A program made the translations under genes and the position numbers. The notes beneath the pieces were generated by a model, which saw nothing but the letters and a program-made list of their open reading frames with translations, ran no database searches and was not told where the DNA came from. Source: Onishia taeanensis (GTDB lineage: Bacteria; Pseudomonadota; Gammaproteobacteria; Pseudomonadales; Halomonadaceae). Taken from it: DNA of 64,000 nt. Location: the NCBI RefSeq assembly GCF_900100755.1, contig NZ_FNCI01000002.1, positions 1 to 64,000 on the forward strand, in the 5' to 3' direction. Positions 27,083-38,342 of this stretch are shown in pieces. Position 1 is the first letter of the stretch. Each line of letters starts with the position of its first letter.

Positions 27083-28753
27083 ATGACCACACTTCCCAAG
27101 CGCCCCCTCTATGTTCCTTATGCCGGGCCGTCGCTGCTTGAGATGCCGCTGCTCAACAAGGGCAGTGCCTTCACCCTACAAGAGCGCATGGCCTTCAACC
27201 TGGTCGGCCTGCTGCCGCAGAACGTCGAATCCATCGAAGAGCAGGCCTCGCGGGCTTACCGCCAGTACTGCCAGTGCCAGACCGACCTGGACCGTCATAT
27301 CTACCTGCGTGCCATTCAGGACGATAACGAAACGCTGTTCTTCCGCCTGCTCGAGGAGCACCTCGAGGAAATGCTGCCGATCATCTACACCCCGACCGTC
27401 GGTGAGGCCTGCGAAGAGTTTTCCAATATCTATCGCAATCATCGCGGCCTGTTCATTTCCTATCCCGACCGGGAATACATGGATGACATCCTGCGCTCCG
27501 CGACCAAGGACAACGTCAAGGTGATCGTGGCCACCGATGGCGAACGTATCCTGGGACTGGGTGACCAGGGCATCGGGGGCATGGGTATCCCCATCGGCAA
27601 GCTGTCGCTGTATACCGCCTGTGGCGGTATCAGCCCGGCCTATACGCTGCCGATCACCCTGGATGTGGGCACCAATAACCAGGCCCTGCTCGATGACCCC
27701 ATGTACATGGGCTGGCGCCACAAGCGCGTCTCTCAGGACGAGTACAACGCCTTCATGGCCGACTTCATTACCGCCGTGAAGCGTCGTTGGCCCAATGTGC
27801 TGCTGCAGTTCGAAGACTTTGCCCAGACCAATGCCATGCCGCTGCTCGAACGTTATCGGGACGAGCTGTGCTGCTTCAACGACGATATCCAGGGCACCGC
27901 GGCGGTTTGCGTAGGCACCCTGCTTGCCGCCTGTAAGGCCAAGAAAGAGAGCGTGGCCGAGCAGCGGGTCGCCTTCGTCGGCGCCGGCTCCGCCGGTTGC
28001 GGCATCGCCGAGCAGATCGTGGTGGCCATGTGTGCCGAAGGCCTGTCGGAAGCCGAGGCCCGGTCGCGGATCTTCATGATCGACCGCCATGGCCTGTTGA
28101 CCCGCGACATGGAAGGCCTCTACGACTTCCAGAGCCGGCTTGCCCATGATGCAGCGGACTTCGCCGATACCAGCCTGCTCGGCGTCGTGAAGCAGGCCAA
28201 GCCCTCCGTGCTGATTGGTGTGTCCGGCCAGCGTGGCCTGTTCAACCAGGAGCTGATCGAGGAGCTGCACGCCGGCTGTAAGGCGCCGCTGGTGATGCCG
28301 CTGTCCAACCCCACCTCGAAGGTCGAAGCGACCCCAGAAGAGGTCCTCACCTGGACCAAGGGCCAGGCGCTGGTCGCCACCGGCAGCCCCTTCAAGCCGG
28401 TCGAGCTCGACGGTGAGACCTATCCCATCGCCCAGTGCAACAATGCCTATATCTTCCCAGGCATTGGCCTTGGGGTCATCGCCGCCCGTGCGAGCCGCAT
28501 CACCGATGCGATGCTGATGGCGGCCTCCAATGCCCTGGCCAAGCATGCGCCGATGGTGCAGCACGGCGAAGGCGCGCTGTTGCCGGCCCTGTCGGACATT
28601 CGCGAGATCAGCCAGTCCATCGCCTTCGATGTGGCGAAGATGGCGCAGCACGAGGGCAAGGCGCTCGAGTGCGATGATGATGTGCTCTGGGCGTCCATCG
28701 AGCGCAACTTCTGGTACCCGCGCTATCGCGAGTATCGTCGCCGGGCCTTCTAA
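27083..28753 (+). CDS. maeA: NAD-dependent malic enzyme
   Basis: Oxidative decarboxylation of malate to pyruvate with NAD. The 556-residue protein starts [20 protein letters not shown] with AAGGATGAG upstream; E. coli MaeA is 565. Diagnostic segments are [36 protein letters not shown] (catalytic lysine), [12 protein letters not shown] (metal site), the NAD-binding [15 protein letters not shown] and [14 protein letters not shown]. Together with ald and acnA nearby it feeds pyruvate and TCA metabolism, though each is a separate transcript. Confidence 0.94.
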   Translation: MTTLPKRPLYVPYAGPSLLEMPLLNKGSAFTLQERMAFNLVGLLPQNVESIEEQASRAYRQYCQCQTDLDRHIYLRAIQDDNETLFFRLLEEHLEEMLPIIYTPTVGEACEEFSNIYRNHRGLFISYPDREYMDDILRSATKDNVKVIVATDGERILGLGDQGIGGMGIPIGKLSLYTACGGISPAYTLPITLDVGTNNQALLDDPMYMGWRHKRVSQDEYNAFMADFITAVKRRWPNVLLQFEDFAQTNAMPLLERYRDELCCFNDDIQGTAAVCVGTLLAACKAKKESVAEQRVAFVGAGSAGCGIAEQIVVAMCAEGLSEAEARSRIFMIDRHGLLTRDMEGLYDFQSRLAHDAADFADTSLLGVVKQAKPSVLIGVSGQRGLFNQELIEELHAGCKAPLVMPLSNPTSKVEATPEEVLTWTKGQALVATGSPFKPVELDGETYPIAQCNNAYIFPGIGLGVIAARASRITDAMLMAASNALAKHAPMVQHGEGALLPALSDIREISQSIAFDVAKMAQHEGKALECDDDVLWASIERNFWYPRYREYRRRAF

Positions 28754-28885
28754 GCTGTGAGCGACCCGATGGCAGGCGCATGAAGATGACGCCTGCCTGT
28801 TGCCGCAGCCCGGCGGCGTCGCCCTCTCCGAGTGGTCGCCCGTCGACGTTATCCGGTGACTGACGCAAAAAAGACGGAAAAAAAG

Positions 28886-28910
28886 GGCCCGCCGGCAATG
28901 CCGGCGGGCC
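28886..28910. terminator. Bidirectional terminator between maeA and acnA
   Basis: An 11-bp stem, GGCCCGCCGGC/GCCGGCGGGCC, with an AAT loop. On the leftward strand it is followed by a run of T residues, so it mainly ends acnA; on the rightward strand the following TTCGTTTA is weaker. Confidence 0.85.
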
Positions 28911-28967
28911 TTCGTTTATGGCGCCGATAGATATCGACGCCGGCTTTGGCTTTTCAGCCTAGGCCAA

Positions 28968-31706
<2,739 letters not shown>

Positions 31707-31887
31707 GGTTTTCTCCTCGTGTCGAGCGAAAGGTCATGACGCAAGCATGCAGCATGCGACCATCCATGTGACATATTCAGGACATGGCTACGACGATGGC
31801 TGCTTTCAAGCCTAGCCTATGGGAACCGAAGAAAAGGTGACAGGCCGAACTCATTATGTCCCAGGAGAATCTTGGTCGCGTGCGTTC

Positions 31888-31916
31888 TTGAAACAAGGCG
31901 CCTTCGGCCCCATAAA
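31888..31916 (+). promoter_or_regulatory. Sigma-70 promoter for the CPXCG gene
   Basis: TTGAAA (31888-31893), 17 bp, CATAAA (31911-31916). Transcription would start about 30 bases before the ATG at 31955. Confidence 0.6.
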
Positions 31917-31954
31917 GTAATTAAGAGCGTGACGATCACCGTCGGGAGACAAGC

Positions 31955-32164
31955 ATGCATGAAGAAATGTTGAATTCACATGCGGTGAGCTGCCCTTACT
32001 GCGATACAGGCTTCGAGCTGCTCGTCGACGCCAGTCAGGGCAGCCACATCACCTGGGAAGATTGTCCACGCTGCTGTGCGCCGATTCAGGTGCAGGTGGC
32101 AGTGTCGGCGTTCAGCGGTGAGATCGAGGGCGTGACCCTTGGCCGTGACGATGATGTCGTTTAG
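31955..32164 (+). CDS. CPXCG-motif cysteine-rich small protein
   Basis: A 69-residue protein with two cysteine pairs: CPYCDTGFELLVDAS near residue 13 and WEDCPRCCAPIQVQV near 38. This is the pattern of the CPXCG cysteine-rich family, predicted to bind zinc as a ribbon. The function is unknown. GGGAGA precedes ATG 31955; ATG 31967 is also possible. It stands between acnA and the peroxiredoxin gene with its own promoter. Confidence 0.8.
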   Translation: MHEEMLNSHAVSCPYCDTGFELLVDASQGSHITWEDCPRCCAPIQVQVAVSAFSGEIEGVTLGRDDDVV

Positions 32165-32275
32165 GCATCACGTGTTCGTCACGTTTTAGGCGTAATACCC
32201 TGTGAGGTCGATGCGTCAGAGAATCTAGGCGATGGCGATATCGCTGCGCCCTGACTATCACGAAAGCAAAACCCT

Positions 32276-32290
32276 ATAGACAAACGCTAT
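32276..32290 (+). promoter_or_regulatory. Possible OxyR half-site
   Basis: ATAG-N7-CTAT matches the outer bases of the OxyR consensus ATAGNTNNNANCTAT, though the inner T and A are absent. It lies about 100 bp before the peroxiredoxin gene, a classic OxyR target. No clear second half-site is seen. An ATTGGCC tandem repeat lies just downstream. Confidence 0.3.
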
Positions 32291-32388
32291 ATTGGCCATT
32301 GGCCTTATCAACTTGGCAGATTCATGAGGTCGGCCTTAGGCTGGACCTCGATTCATCAATCATCATTCATTTCAGCAAGGAGAATGGT

Positions 32389-32991
32389 ATGAGCGTACTG
32401 GTAGGCCGTCAGGCTCCCGACTTCGAAACCGCCGCAGTTCTGGGCAACGGTGAAATCGTCGACAACTTCAAGCTGTCCGACAGCAACGGCAAGCTGCGCG
32501 TGCTGTTCTTCTGGCCGCTTGACTTCACCTTCGTCTGCCCGTCAGAGATCATCGCCCACGACAACCGTCTGCAGGCATTCAAGGATCTGGGCGTCGAAGT
32601 CATCGGGGTCTCCATCGATTCTCAGTTCACTCACCACGCGTGGCGCAAGACTTCCCCGGATGCTGGCGGCATCGGCGAAGTCGGCTTCCCGATCGTTGCT
32701 GACGTCAAGCACGAAGTCACTCAGGCCTATGGTATCGAGCACCCGGACGCCGGTGTGGCCATGCGTGCTTCCTTCCTGATCGACGAGCACGGCGTTGTTC
32801 AGCACCAGGTCGTCAATAACCTGCCGCTGGGCCGTAACGTTGATGAGATGCTGCGCATGGTCAAGGCGCTCAAGCACCACAACGAGCACGGCGAAGTTTG
32901 CCCGGCCGGCTGGGATGAAGGCGAAGAAGGCATGAAAGACACCGCCGAGGGCGTGGCCAAGTACCTGGGCGCGCACGCCGAAGCGCTGTAA
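32389..32991 (+). CDS. Typical 2-Cys peroxiredoxin (AhpC/Prx1 type)
   Basis: Reduces hydrogen peroxide and organic peroxides. The 200-residue protein begins MSVLVGRQAPDFETAAVLGN; AAGGAGA precedes ATG 32389. The peroxidatic cysteine is C50 in FTFVCPSEI and the resolving cysteine is C171 in GEVCPAGW, as in typical 2-Cys enzymes. The C-terminus ends in KYLGAHAEAL and lacks a YF motif, suggesting a robust, overoxidation-resistant form. trxB follows, so thioredoxin is the probable reductant; no ahpF is present. A terminator follows the gene. Confidence 0.93.
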   Translation: MSVLVGRQAPDFETAAVLGNGEIVDNFKLSDSNGKLRVLFFWPLDFTFVCPSEIIAHDNRLQAFKDLGVEVIGVSIDSQFTHHAWRKTSPDAGGIGEVGFPIVADVKHEVTQAYGIEHPDAGVAMRASFLIDEHGVVQHQVVNNLPLGRNVDEMLRMVKALKHHNEHGEVCPAGWDEGEEGMKDTAEGVAKYLGAHAEAL

Positions 32992-33006
32992 GCGTTTAGG
33001 TGCATG

Positions 33007-33034
33007 AAGAGGCGGCCTGCGGGCCGCCTCTTTT
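33007..33034 (+). terminator. Terminator after the peroxiredoxin gene
   Basis: AAGAGGCGGCC-TGCG-GGCCGCCTCTT with T residues at the 3' end. Confidence 0.9.
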
Positions 33035-33125
33035 GTATCTGACTTTTGTGCGGATGCCTTTCCTGGCCGCTGGCCTTGGGGTGTTACACTGCCGTGCAAA
33101 TTTACCCATTCAGCAAGCGTGCTGT

Positions 33126-33210
33126 GGCCTGGATTCCATGAGGGCTCAGAGAGCCCTTCGGTCTCTCGTTGAACCCAGGCCAGAGAGCGTTTCCGGCCGG
33201 ATATCGGCCG
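33126..33210 (+). ncRNA. Structured leader of trxB, possible regulatory RNA
   Basis: An outer stem pairs GGCCTGGATTC (33126-33136) with GAACCCAGGCC (33171-33181), one mismatch. Inside, AGGGCTC-AGA-GAGCCCT forms a hairpin (33141-33157). CAGAGAG occurs at 33147 and again at 33181, on either side of TCTCTC, which could pair with either copy, so exclusive folds are possible. A second hairpin, CGGCCG-GATAT-CGGCCG, ends at 33210, 20 bases before the ATG. A -10-like TACACT (33085-33090) lies upstream. I know no named family that fits. Confidence 0.5.
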
Positions 33211-33221
33211 TCATTTTGTGA

Positions 33222-34184
<963 letters not shown>

Positions 34185-34282
34185 AAGTCGGAAGAGCGCC
34201 GCTTCGCGGCTGGAAGAGGGAAGTAGCCCCCGGGAAAGCTGAAGTGGCTTCCAGCTTCCAGCTGTCGCGAAGCGACTAGTAG
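34185..34282. repeat. Inverted REP-like repeat pair
   Basis: Two related units face each other between the converging trxB and slyX. The left unit (34185-34225) includes CGCTTCGCGGCTGGAAGAGG; the right unit, in reverse complement, includes CGCTTCGCGACAGCTGGAAG. Each also contains its own small palindrome around TTCGCG. This looks like a repetitive extragenic palindrome pair and may act as a terminator. It overlaps the last slyX codons. Confidence 0.55.
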
Positions 34283-34509
34283 TGGGGAGGGCGCTCGTCT
34301 TCAGGGCTCGCCTGCTCTCCCGCTGCATCGTCGAGGGCATGCTGCTGCTGGCGCAGTTTGGTCTGCATCACCTCGCTCATGCGCTCCAGCGCCGACAGGC
34401 GAGTTTCCTGGGCGGCGACCGCCTGGTCCAGGGTGTCTAGCCAATGTTCCTGATAGGCGATGCGGCTTTCGATGCCTTCCAGGCGGGCGAGCCAGTCGTG
34501 TTCTTGCAT
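34276..34509 (-). CDS. slyX: SlyX-family protein
   Basis: A 77-residue coiled-coil protein of unknown biochemical role. It has the SlyX pattern RIAYQEHWLDTLDQAVAAQE, repeated leucines and the characteristic C-terminal RPPHY. ATG at 34509 is preferred, since GAGGAT lies upstream and the 77-residue length is near the 72 of E. coli; a start at 34542 would add 11 residues. Its 3' end runs into the palindromic repeat between it and trxB. Confidence 0.85.
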   Translation of the reverse strand: MQEHDWLARLEGIESRIAYQEHWLDTLDQAVAAQETRLSALERMSEVMQTKLRQQQHALDDAAGEQASPEDERPPHY

Positions 34510-34645
34510 GGTAGTATCCTCTTGTGGCGTGTTGCCGTTCATCGCGACCGTCTCATCCTGTCAGCCTGTTCCCGCCAGCTTTATAGCCGGTGGGGTTTTG
34601 TCATGACCCCTTCACCCATTGCCATTACAAGAGAAACCGAGGTCC

Positions 34646-35110
34646 ATGAATCAAAAGGTCTTACTTCGTTGTAGTCTGATCAGCGTGCTGTTGGCCGCGC
34701 CAGCGCCCCTGCTGATCGCCCTGTTCATCTATCTGACCGGCGGGGATCTTTCCCGCGAGCTGTTCGCCAGCCTGGAAGTGGGCGGTGTTGCCCTCGTCTA
34801 TCTGGCCACGGCCGTTGCCGTCTTTCTGGTCACCCTGATCGCGACCGTCGCGGTCCATGTGCTTACGCCCACTCTGGTCAACCTGGCCGACGTCGAGGAC
34901 GACGACCGCGAGATTGGCGAGGTCAAGTGGTTCAACGTCAACAAGGGGTACGGCTTCATCACCCGCGACGGTGGGGATGATGTGTTCGTGCACTTTCGGG
35001 CTATCCGCGGCAAGGGGCATCGTACCCTGGCCGAGGGCCAGAAGGTGCGCTACCACGTGATCGAAAACGAGCGCGGCTATCAGGCCGATGACGTCACCGT
35101 CATTACCTGA
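34646..35110 (+). CDS. Inner-membrane protein with C-terminal cold-shock domain
   Basis: A 154-residue protein from ATG 34646. Two hydrophobic segments come first (about 8-28, [20 protein letters not shown], and about 48-72, [20 protein letters not shown]). After an acidic linker, residues 88-154 form a cold-shock OB-fold: [20 protein letters not shown] (RNP1-like KGYGFI) and DVFVHFRAI (RNP2-like). The nucleic-acid-binding aromatic residues are kept, so RNA or ssDNA binding at the membrane surface is plausible. Soluble Csp proteins have only the last part. A clear terminator follows. Confidence 0.85.
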   Translation: MNQKVLLRCSLISVLLAAPAPLLIALFIYLTGGDLSRELFASLEVGGVALVYLATAVAVFLVTLIATVAVHVLTPTLVNLADVEDDDREIGEVKWFNVNKGYGFITRDGGDDVFVHFRAIRGKGHRTLAEGQKVRYHVIENERGYQADDVTVIT

Positions 35111-35165
35111 GCCAATGGCCTGCCTTCGGTCAGGCTAGTCACGCTGTCCGGCCGTACCGCTACAC

Positions 35166-35200
35166 ACAACGTCCCGCCTGGTTTCCAGGCGGGACGTTGT
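35166..35200. terminator. Bidirectional hairpin terminator
   Basis: A 16-bp perfect stem (ACAACGTCCCGCCTGG/CCAGGCGGGACGTTGT) with a TTT loop, between the converging cold-shock gene and the small gene ending the dap operon. No long T-run. Confidence 0.7.
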
Positions 35201-35234
35201 CGTTTCGGCTGTTGGCCAGCCTCATTTTCCAGCC

Positions 35235-35621
35235 TCATTTGCCAGAGTCAGGCCAGGTGATGGCATCTTCCTGACCGTCGGGCTGCACGCGCCAGAAGCG
35301 GTCCGGGTCGTCGCCGGGCTGCCAGCCCCCCAGTGAACAGCGCACTTCGACGTCCAGGGCACTGGCAGCCGACCGGGCGCAGTCGGCATCGCGGGGCCAG
35401 GGGGTGGCATCGCTGTCGAACCACAGGCTGGCGAAGCCGTCGGCGGCCTGTTCGACGAGCAGCACCGGCACCTTCTTGCCGTCCAGGTGGCCAGTGGTGC
35501 GCCATTGGCGCTTGCCCGCACGAGACAGCGGCGGCGCGTCCAGGCTGGCGGCCAGCCAGGCGTCCAGGGCCTCGATGGGGGCCTGGGCCAGGTAAATCTC
35601 GATATCCGGATAGCGTTGCAT
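35235..35621 (-). CDS. Conserved-looking orphan protein at the end of the dap operon
   Basis: A 128-residue soluble protein that I do not recognise. It begins MQRYPDIEIYLAQAPIEALD and has a central beta-rich stretch (VPVLLVEQAADGFASLWFDS, TPWPRDADCARSA) with several tryptophans. No signal peptide or membrane segment is seen. It lies 28 bp after dapE on the same strand and is likely the last gene of the operon. Reading the neighbour does not give a function. Confidence 0.75.
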   Translation of the reverse strand: MQRYPDIEIYLAQAPIEALDAWLAASLDAPPLSRAGKRQWRTTGHLDGKKVPVLLVEQAADGFASLWFDSDATPWPRDADCARSAASALDVEVRCSLGGWQPGDDPDRFWRVQPDGQEDAITWPDSGK

Positions 35622-35649
35622 GCTTGGCTCTCGGTAGCGGGCGGCAGGT

Positions 35650-36819
35650 TCAGTCGAGGTGAGCGAACAGCCGCGTGAGGATGGCCTCGTAAATCTCGCT
35701 GAGGGTGTCCAGGTCGGCGGCCCGCACTCGCTCGTTGACCTTGTGAATGGTGTCGTTGCGCGGCCCCAGTTCGACTACCTGGCTGCCCAGTGTGGCAATG
35801 AAGCGCCCATCCGAGGTGCCGCCAGCGGTGGAGAGCGTCGGCCGCTCACCGGTCACGCCTTCGACGCCGGCCACGGCAGCCTCGACCAGTTGACCTTCAG
35901 CGGTCAGGAAGGGCTCGCCGTTGAGCGTCCAGTCGAGGTGGTAGTCGAGGCCATGGGCATCGAGAATCGCCTCGGTGCGGCGGCGCAGTTCCTCGTGGGT
36001 CAACTCGGTGGAGTAGCGGAAGTTGAACACGACCTCGAGCTCACCCGGGATCACGTTGGTGGCGCCGGTACCCGAACGGATGTTGGAAATCTGGAAGCTG
36101 GTCGCGGGGAAGAAGTCGTTGCCCGTGTCCCAGTGCTCCCGAGCCAAGGCGTCCAGCGCGGGTGCGGCCTCATGGATGGGATTGCGCGCCATGTGCGGGT
36201 AGGCGACATGGCCCTGCACGCCCTTGACGCGCAGCACCGCGCCCAGCGAACCGCGGCGACCGTTCTTGATCACGTCACCGACGCGCTCGGTGGAGGACGG
36301 CTCGCCGACGATGCAGTAATCCAGGCGCTGGTGAGTCTCGCGCAGGTGCTCGACCACCGCCTTGGTGCCGTCAACGGCCGGGCCTTCCTCGTCTGAGGTG
36401 ATCAAAAAGGCGATCTTGCCATCGTGGTCCGGATGGGCGGTGACGAAGCGTTCCACGGCGGTGATCATCGCCGCCAGGCTGCCCTTCATATCGGCGGCGC
36501 CGCGACCCAGCAGCATGCCGTCGTCGTCGATGAAAGGGGCGAAAGGCGGGTGGTCCCACTGGCTCTCGGGGCCGCTCGGCACCACATCGGTGTGGCCGGC
36601 GAAGGCCAGCACCGGGCCCTGGTGGCCGCGTACAGCCCAGAAGTTCTCGACGTCGCCGAACGGCAGCCGTTCGATATGGAAGCCGAGGCGTTCGAGGCGC
36701 TCGATCATCAGCGCCTGGCAGCCGACGTCAGCGGGCGTCACCGAGGCGCGGCCCATCAGGTCGATGGCCAGGTCGAGTGTCGCGGAAGGCGTCGCAGAAG
36801 GCGTGGTGGTATCGGGCAT
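35650..36819 (-). CDS. dapE: Succinyl-diaminopimelate desuccinylase
   Basis: Zinc metallopeptidase that releases LL-diaminopimelate for lysine and peptidoglycan. The 389-residue protein has the metal ligands in [25 protein letters not shown] and [13 protein letters not shown] (catalytic Glu), and [12 protein letters not shown] in the dimerisation/return segment. It has a slightly longer N-terminus than the 375-residue E. coli form. It follows dapD by 58 bp. Confidence 0.96.
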   Translation of the reverse strand: MPDTTTPSATPSATLDLAIDLMGRASVTPADVGCQALMIERLERLGFHIERLPFGDVENFWAVRGHQGPVLAFAGHTDVVPSGPESQWDHPPFAPFIDDDGMLLGRGAADMKGSLAAMITAVERFVTAHPDHDGKIAFLITSDEEGPAVDGTKAVVEHLRETHQRLDYCIVGEPSSTERVGDVIKNGRRGSLGAVLRVKGVQGHVAYPHMARNPIHEAAPALDALAREHWDTGNDFFPATSFQISNIRSGTGATNVIPGELEVVFNFRYSTELTHEELRRRTEAILDAHGLDYHLDWTLNGEPFLTAEGQLVEAAVAGVEGVTGERPTLSTAGGTSDGRFIATLGSQVVELGPRNDTIHKVNERVRAADLDTLSEIYEAILTRLFAHLD

Positions 36820-36877
36820 GCGTCATCCTGGTAAGCGAAGGGGCAAAGCGCCCGCCGGCGGCGGGCGCAGCGAGGGC

Positions 36878-37903
36878 TCAGTTGTGAGCGTGAAGCGCCT
36901 CGTTGAGTGCGATGGCACTCTTGTTGGTCAGGCACTCGATGCGTCCGGTCTGCGAATTACGGCGCAGCAGCAGATCGTCTTGGCCTGCCAGGGCGCGGGC
37001 GGCGACGGTCTCGGCGACCTGGCCCTGGTCATCCAGCACCGCGACCTTGGCGCCGGCGGTGAGGTAGAGGCCTGCCTCGACGGTGCAGCGGTCGCCCAGC
37101 GGGATGCCGATGCCGGCATTGGCACCGATCAGACAGCCTTCGCCGACCTTGATGATGATGTTGCCACCGCCGGACAGGGTGCCCATGGTCGAGCAGCCGC
37201 CGCCCAGGTCCGAGCCCTTGCCGACCATCACGCCCGCGGAGATGCGGCCTTCGACCATGCCCGGCCCTTCGGTGCCGGCATTGAAGTTGACGAAGCCTTC
37301 GTGCATCACGGTGGTGCCTTCGCCGAGATGGGCCCCCAGGCGCACGCGGGCGGTGTCGCCGATGCGCACGCCGCTCGGTACCACGTAGTCGGCCATCTTG
37401 GGGAACTTGTCGACGCAGTCGACGGAAAGCGCGCGGCCCGCTAGGCGCGCACGCAGGCGCCGGGCCGCCAGCTCTTCGACGTCGATCGGGCCTTCGTTGG
37501 TCCAGGCGACGTTGCGCAGCAGGCCGAACATGCCGCTCAGATCCAGGTCGTGCGGCTTGACCAGGCGGTGGGACAGCAGGTGCAGCTTCAGGTAGACCTC
37601 AGGAGCACTTTCCGGCGCCTGGTCGGTCTCGAGGAAGGTCGCGACCAGCGGGCGCTGGCTGGCGGCGAGGCTTGCCGCCAGCTCGGCCTGCTCGGCGTGG
37701 CCGGCGGCCTTGAGCGCCTCGGAGAGATCGGCGCAGTGCTCCGGCAGGAAGCTGACCGCCACATTGCCGGCGGGGGCGCCGAGAACCTGGCGTGCTGCAT
37801 CGACCAGGCTGGCCTCGGGCTCAAACAGTGGGGCCGGATAGTAGACGTCCAGCCAGTCGCCTTGGGTGTTCTGGTGTCCGGTTCCGAGTGCGAAGCTCAG
37901 CAT
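36878..37903 (-). CDS. dapD: 2,3,4,5-tetrahydropyridine-2,6-dicarboxylate N-succinyltransferase (long form)
   Basis: Succinylates tetrahydrodipicolinate in the lysine/DAP pathway. The 341-residue protein starts MLSFALGTGHQNTQ at 37903, with AAAAGGA upstream. It is the long Pseudomonas-type DapD (about 344), not the 274-residue E. coli form. The C-terminal half is a left-handed beta helix with repeated hexapeptides (VRIGDTARVRLGAHLGEGTT, SDLGGGCSTMGTLSGGGNII, IGANAGIGIPLGDRCTVEAG). An upstream TTG would give 17 extra residues with no family match. Confidence 0.94.
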   Translation of the reverse strand: MLSFALGTGHQNTQGDWLDVYYPAPLFEPEASLVDAARQVLGAPAGNVAVSFLPEHCADLSEALKAAGHAEQAELAASLAASQRPLVATFLETDQAPESAPEVYLKLHLLSHRLVKPHDLDLSGMFGLLRNVAWTNEGPIDVEELAARRLRARLAGRALSVDCVDKFPKMADYVVPSGVRIGDTARVRLGAHLGEGTTVMHEGFVNFNAGTEGPGMVEGRISAGVMVGKGSDLGGGCSTMGTLSGGGNIIIKVGEGCLIGANAGIGIPLGDRCTVEAGLYLTAGAKVAVLDDQGQVAETVAARALAGQDDLLLRRNSQTGRIECLTNKSAIALNEALHAHN

Positions 37904-37991
37904 GGGAAGGGTCCTTTTGATCGAAGGTGAGCGAGGCGCCAAAGCCTCGGGCAAGAAGAAATCGTGACTGACATCACAGCCGTTCAGCCGG

Positions 37992-38342
37992 TCAGTTTAC
38001 CGTGGTCAGGTCGTCGTAGTCGCCGTTTCGGAAGCCGACCCGAACCTCCTCGCCGGTGTCCAGCAAGGGGCGCTTGATCAGGGTCGGATGCTCGAGCATC
38101 AGGGCGCGGGCCGAATTGGCATCTACCTCGGTCTTGGTCGCCTCGTCTAACTGGCGCCAGGTGGTGCTGCGCTTGTTGAGCAGGGTCATCACCGGCACCC
38201 GCTCGAGCAGGTGTTCGAGCAGCGACGCCGACAGGCCGTCTTCGCGCAGGTCATGCACCTTGAAGGGGACTCCCTGCGCTTCCAGTGCTTTGCGTGCCTT
38301 GCGGCAGGTGTCGCAGGACTTGATGCCATAGAGCGTGATCAT
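37992..38342 (-). CDS. ArsC/Spx-family reductase-like protein (YffB type)
   Basis: A 116-residue thioredoxin-fold protein of the arsenate reductase/Spx family. KSCDTCRKARKALEAQG near the start holds Cys10 and Cys13 (CDTC); TLLNKRSTTWRQL and HPTLIKRPLLDTG follow, as in YffB. No ars genes are near, so arsenate reduction is unlikely; YffB proteins have uncertain substrates. It overlaps dapC by ATGA and lies between dapC and dapD, a placement also seen in Pseudomonas. Confidence 0.88.
   Translation of the reverse strand: MITLYGIKSCDTCRKARKALEAQGVPFKVHDLREDGLSASLLEHLLERVPVMTLLNKRSTTWRQLDEATKTEVDANSARALMLEHPTLIKRPLLDTGEEVRVGFRNGDYDDLTTVN

Noticed and set aside
27176-28651. Long open frame antisense to the malic enzyme gene
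   Set aside because: Shadow of a strongly conserved gene, with low-complexity translation.
31745-31757. GCATGC-A-GCATGC palindrome before acnA as a regulator site
   Set aside because: No known iron or stress regulator consensus fits; noted in the acnA entry only.
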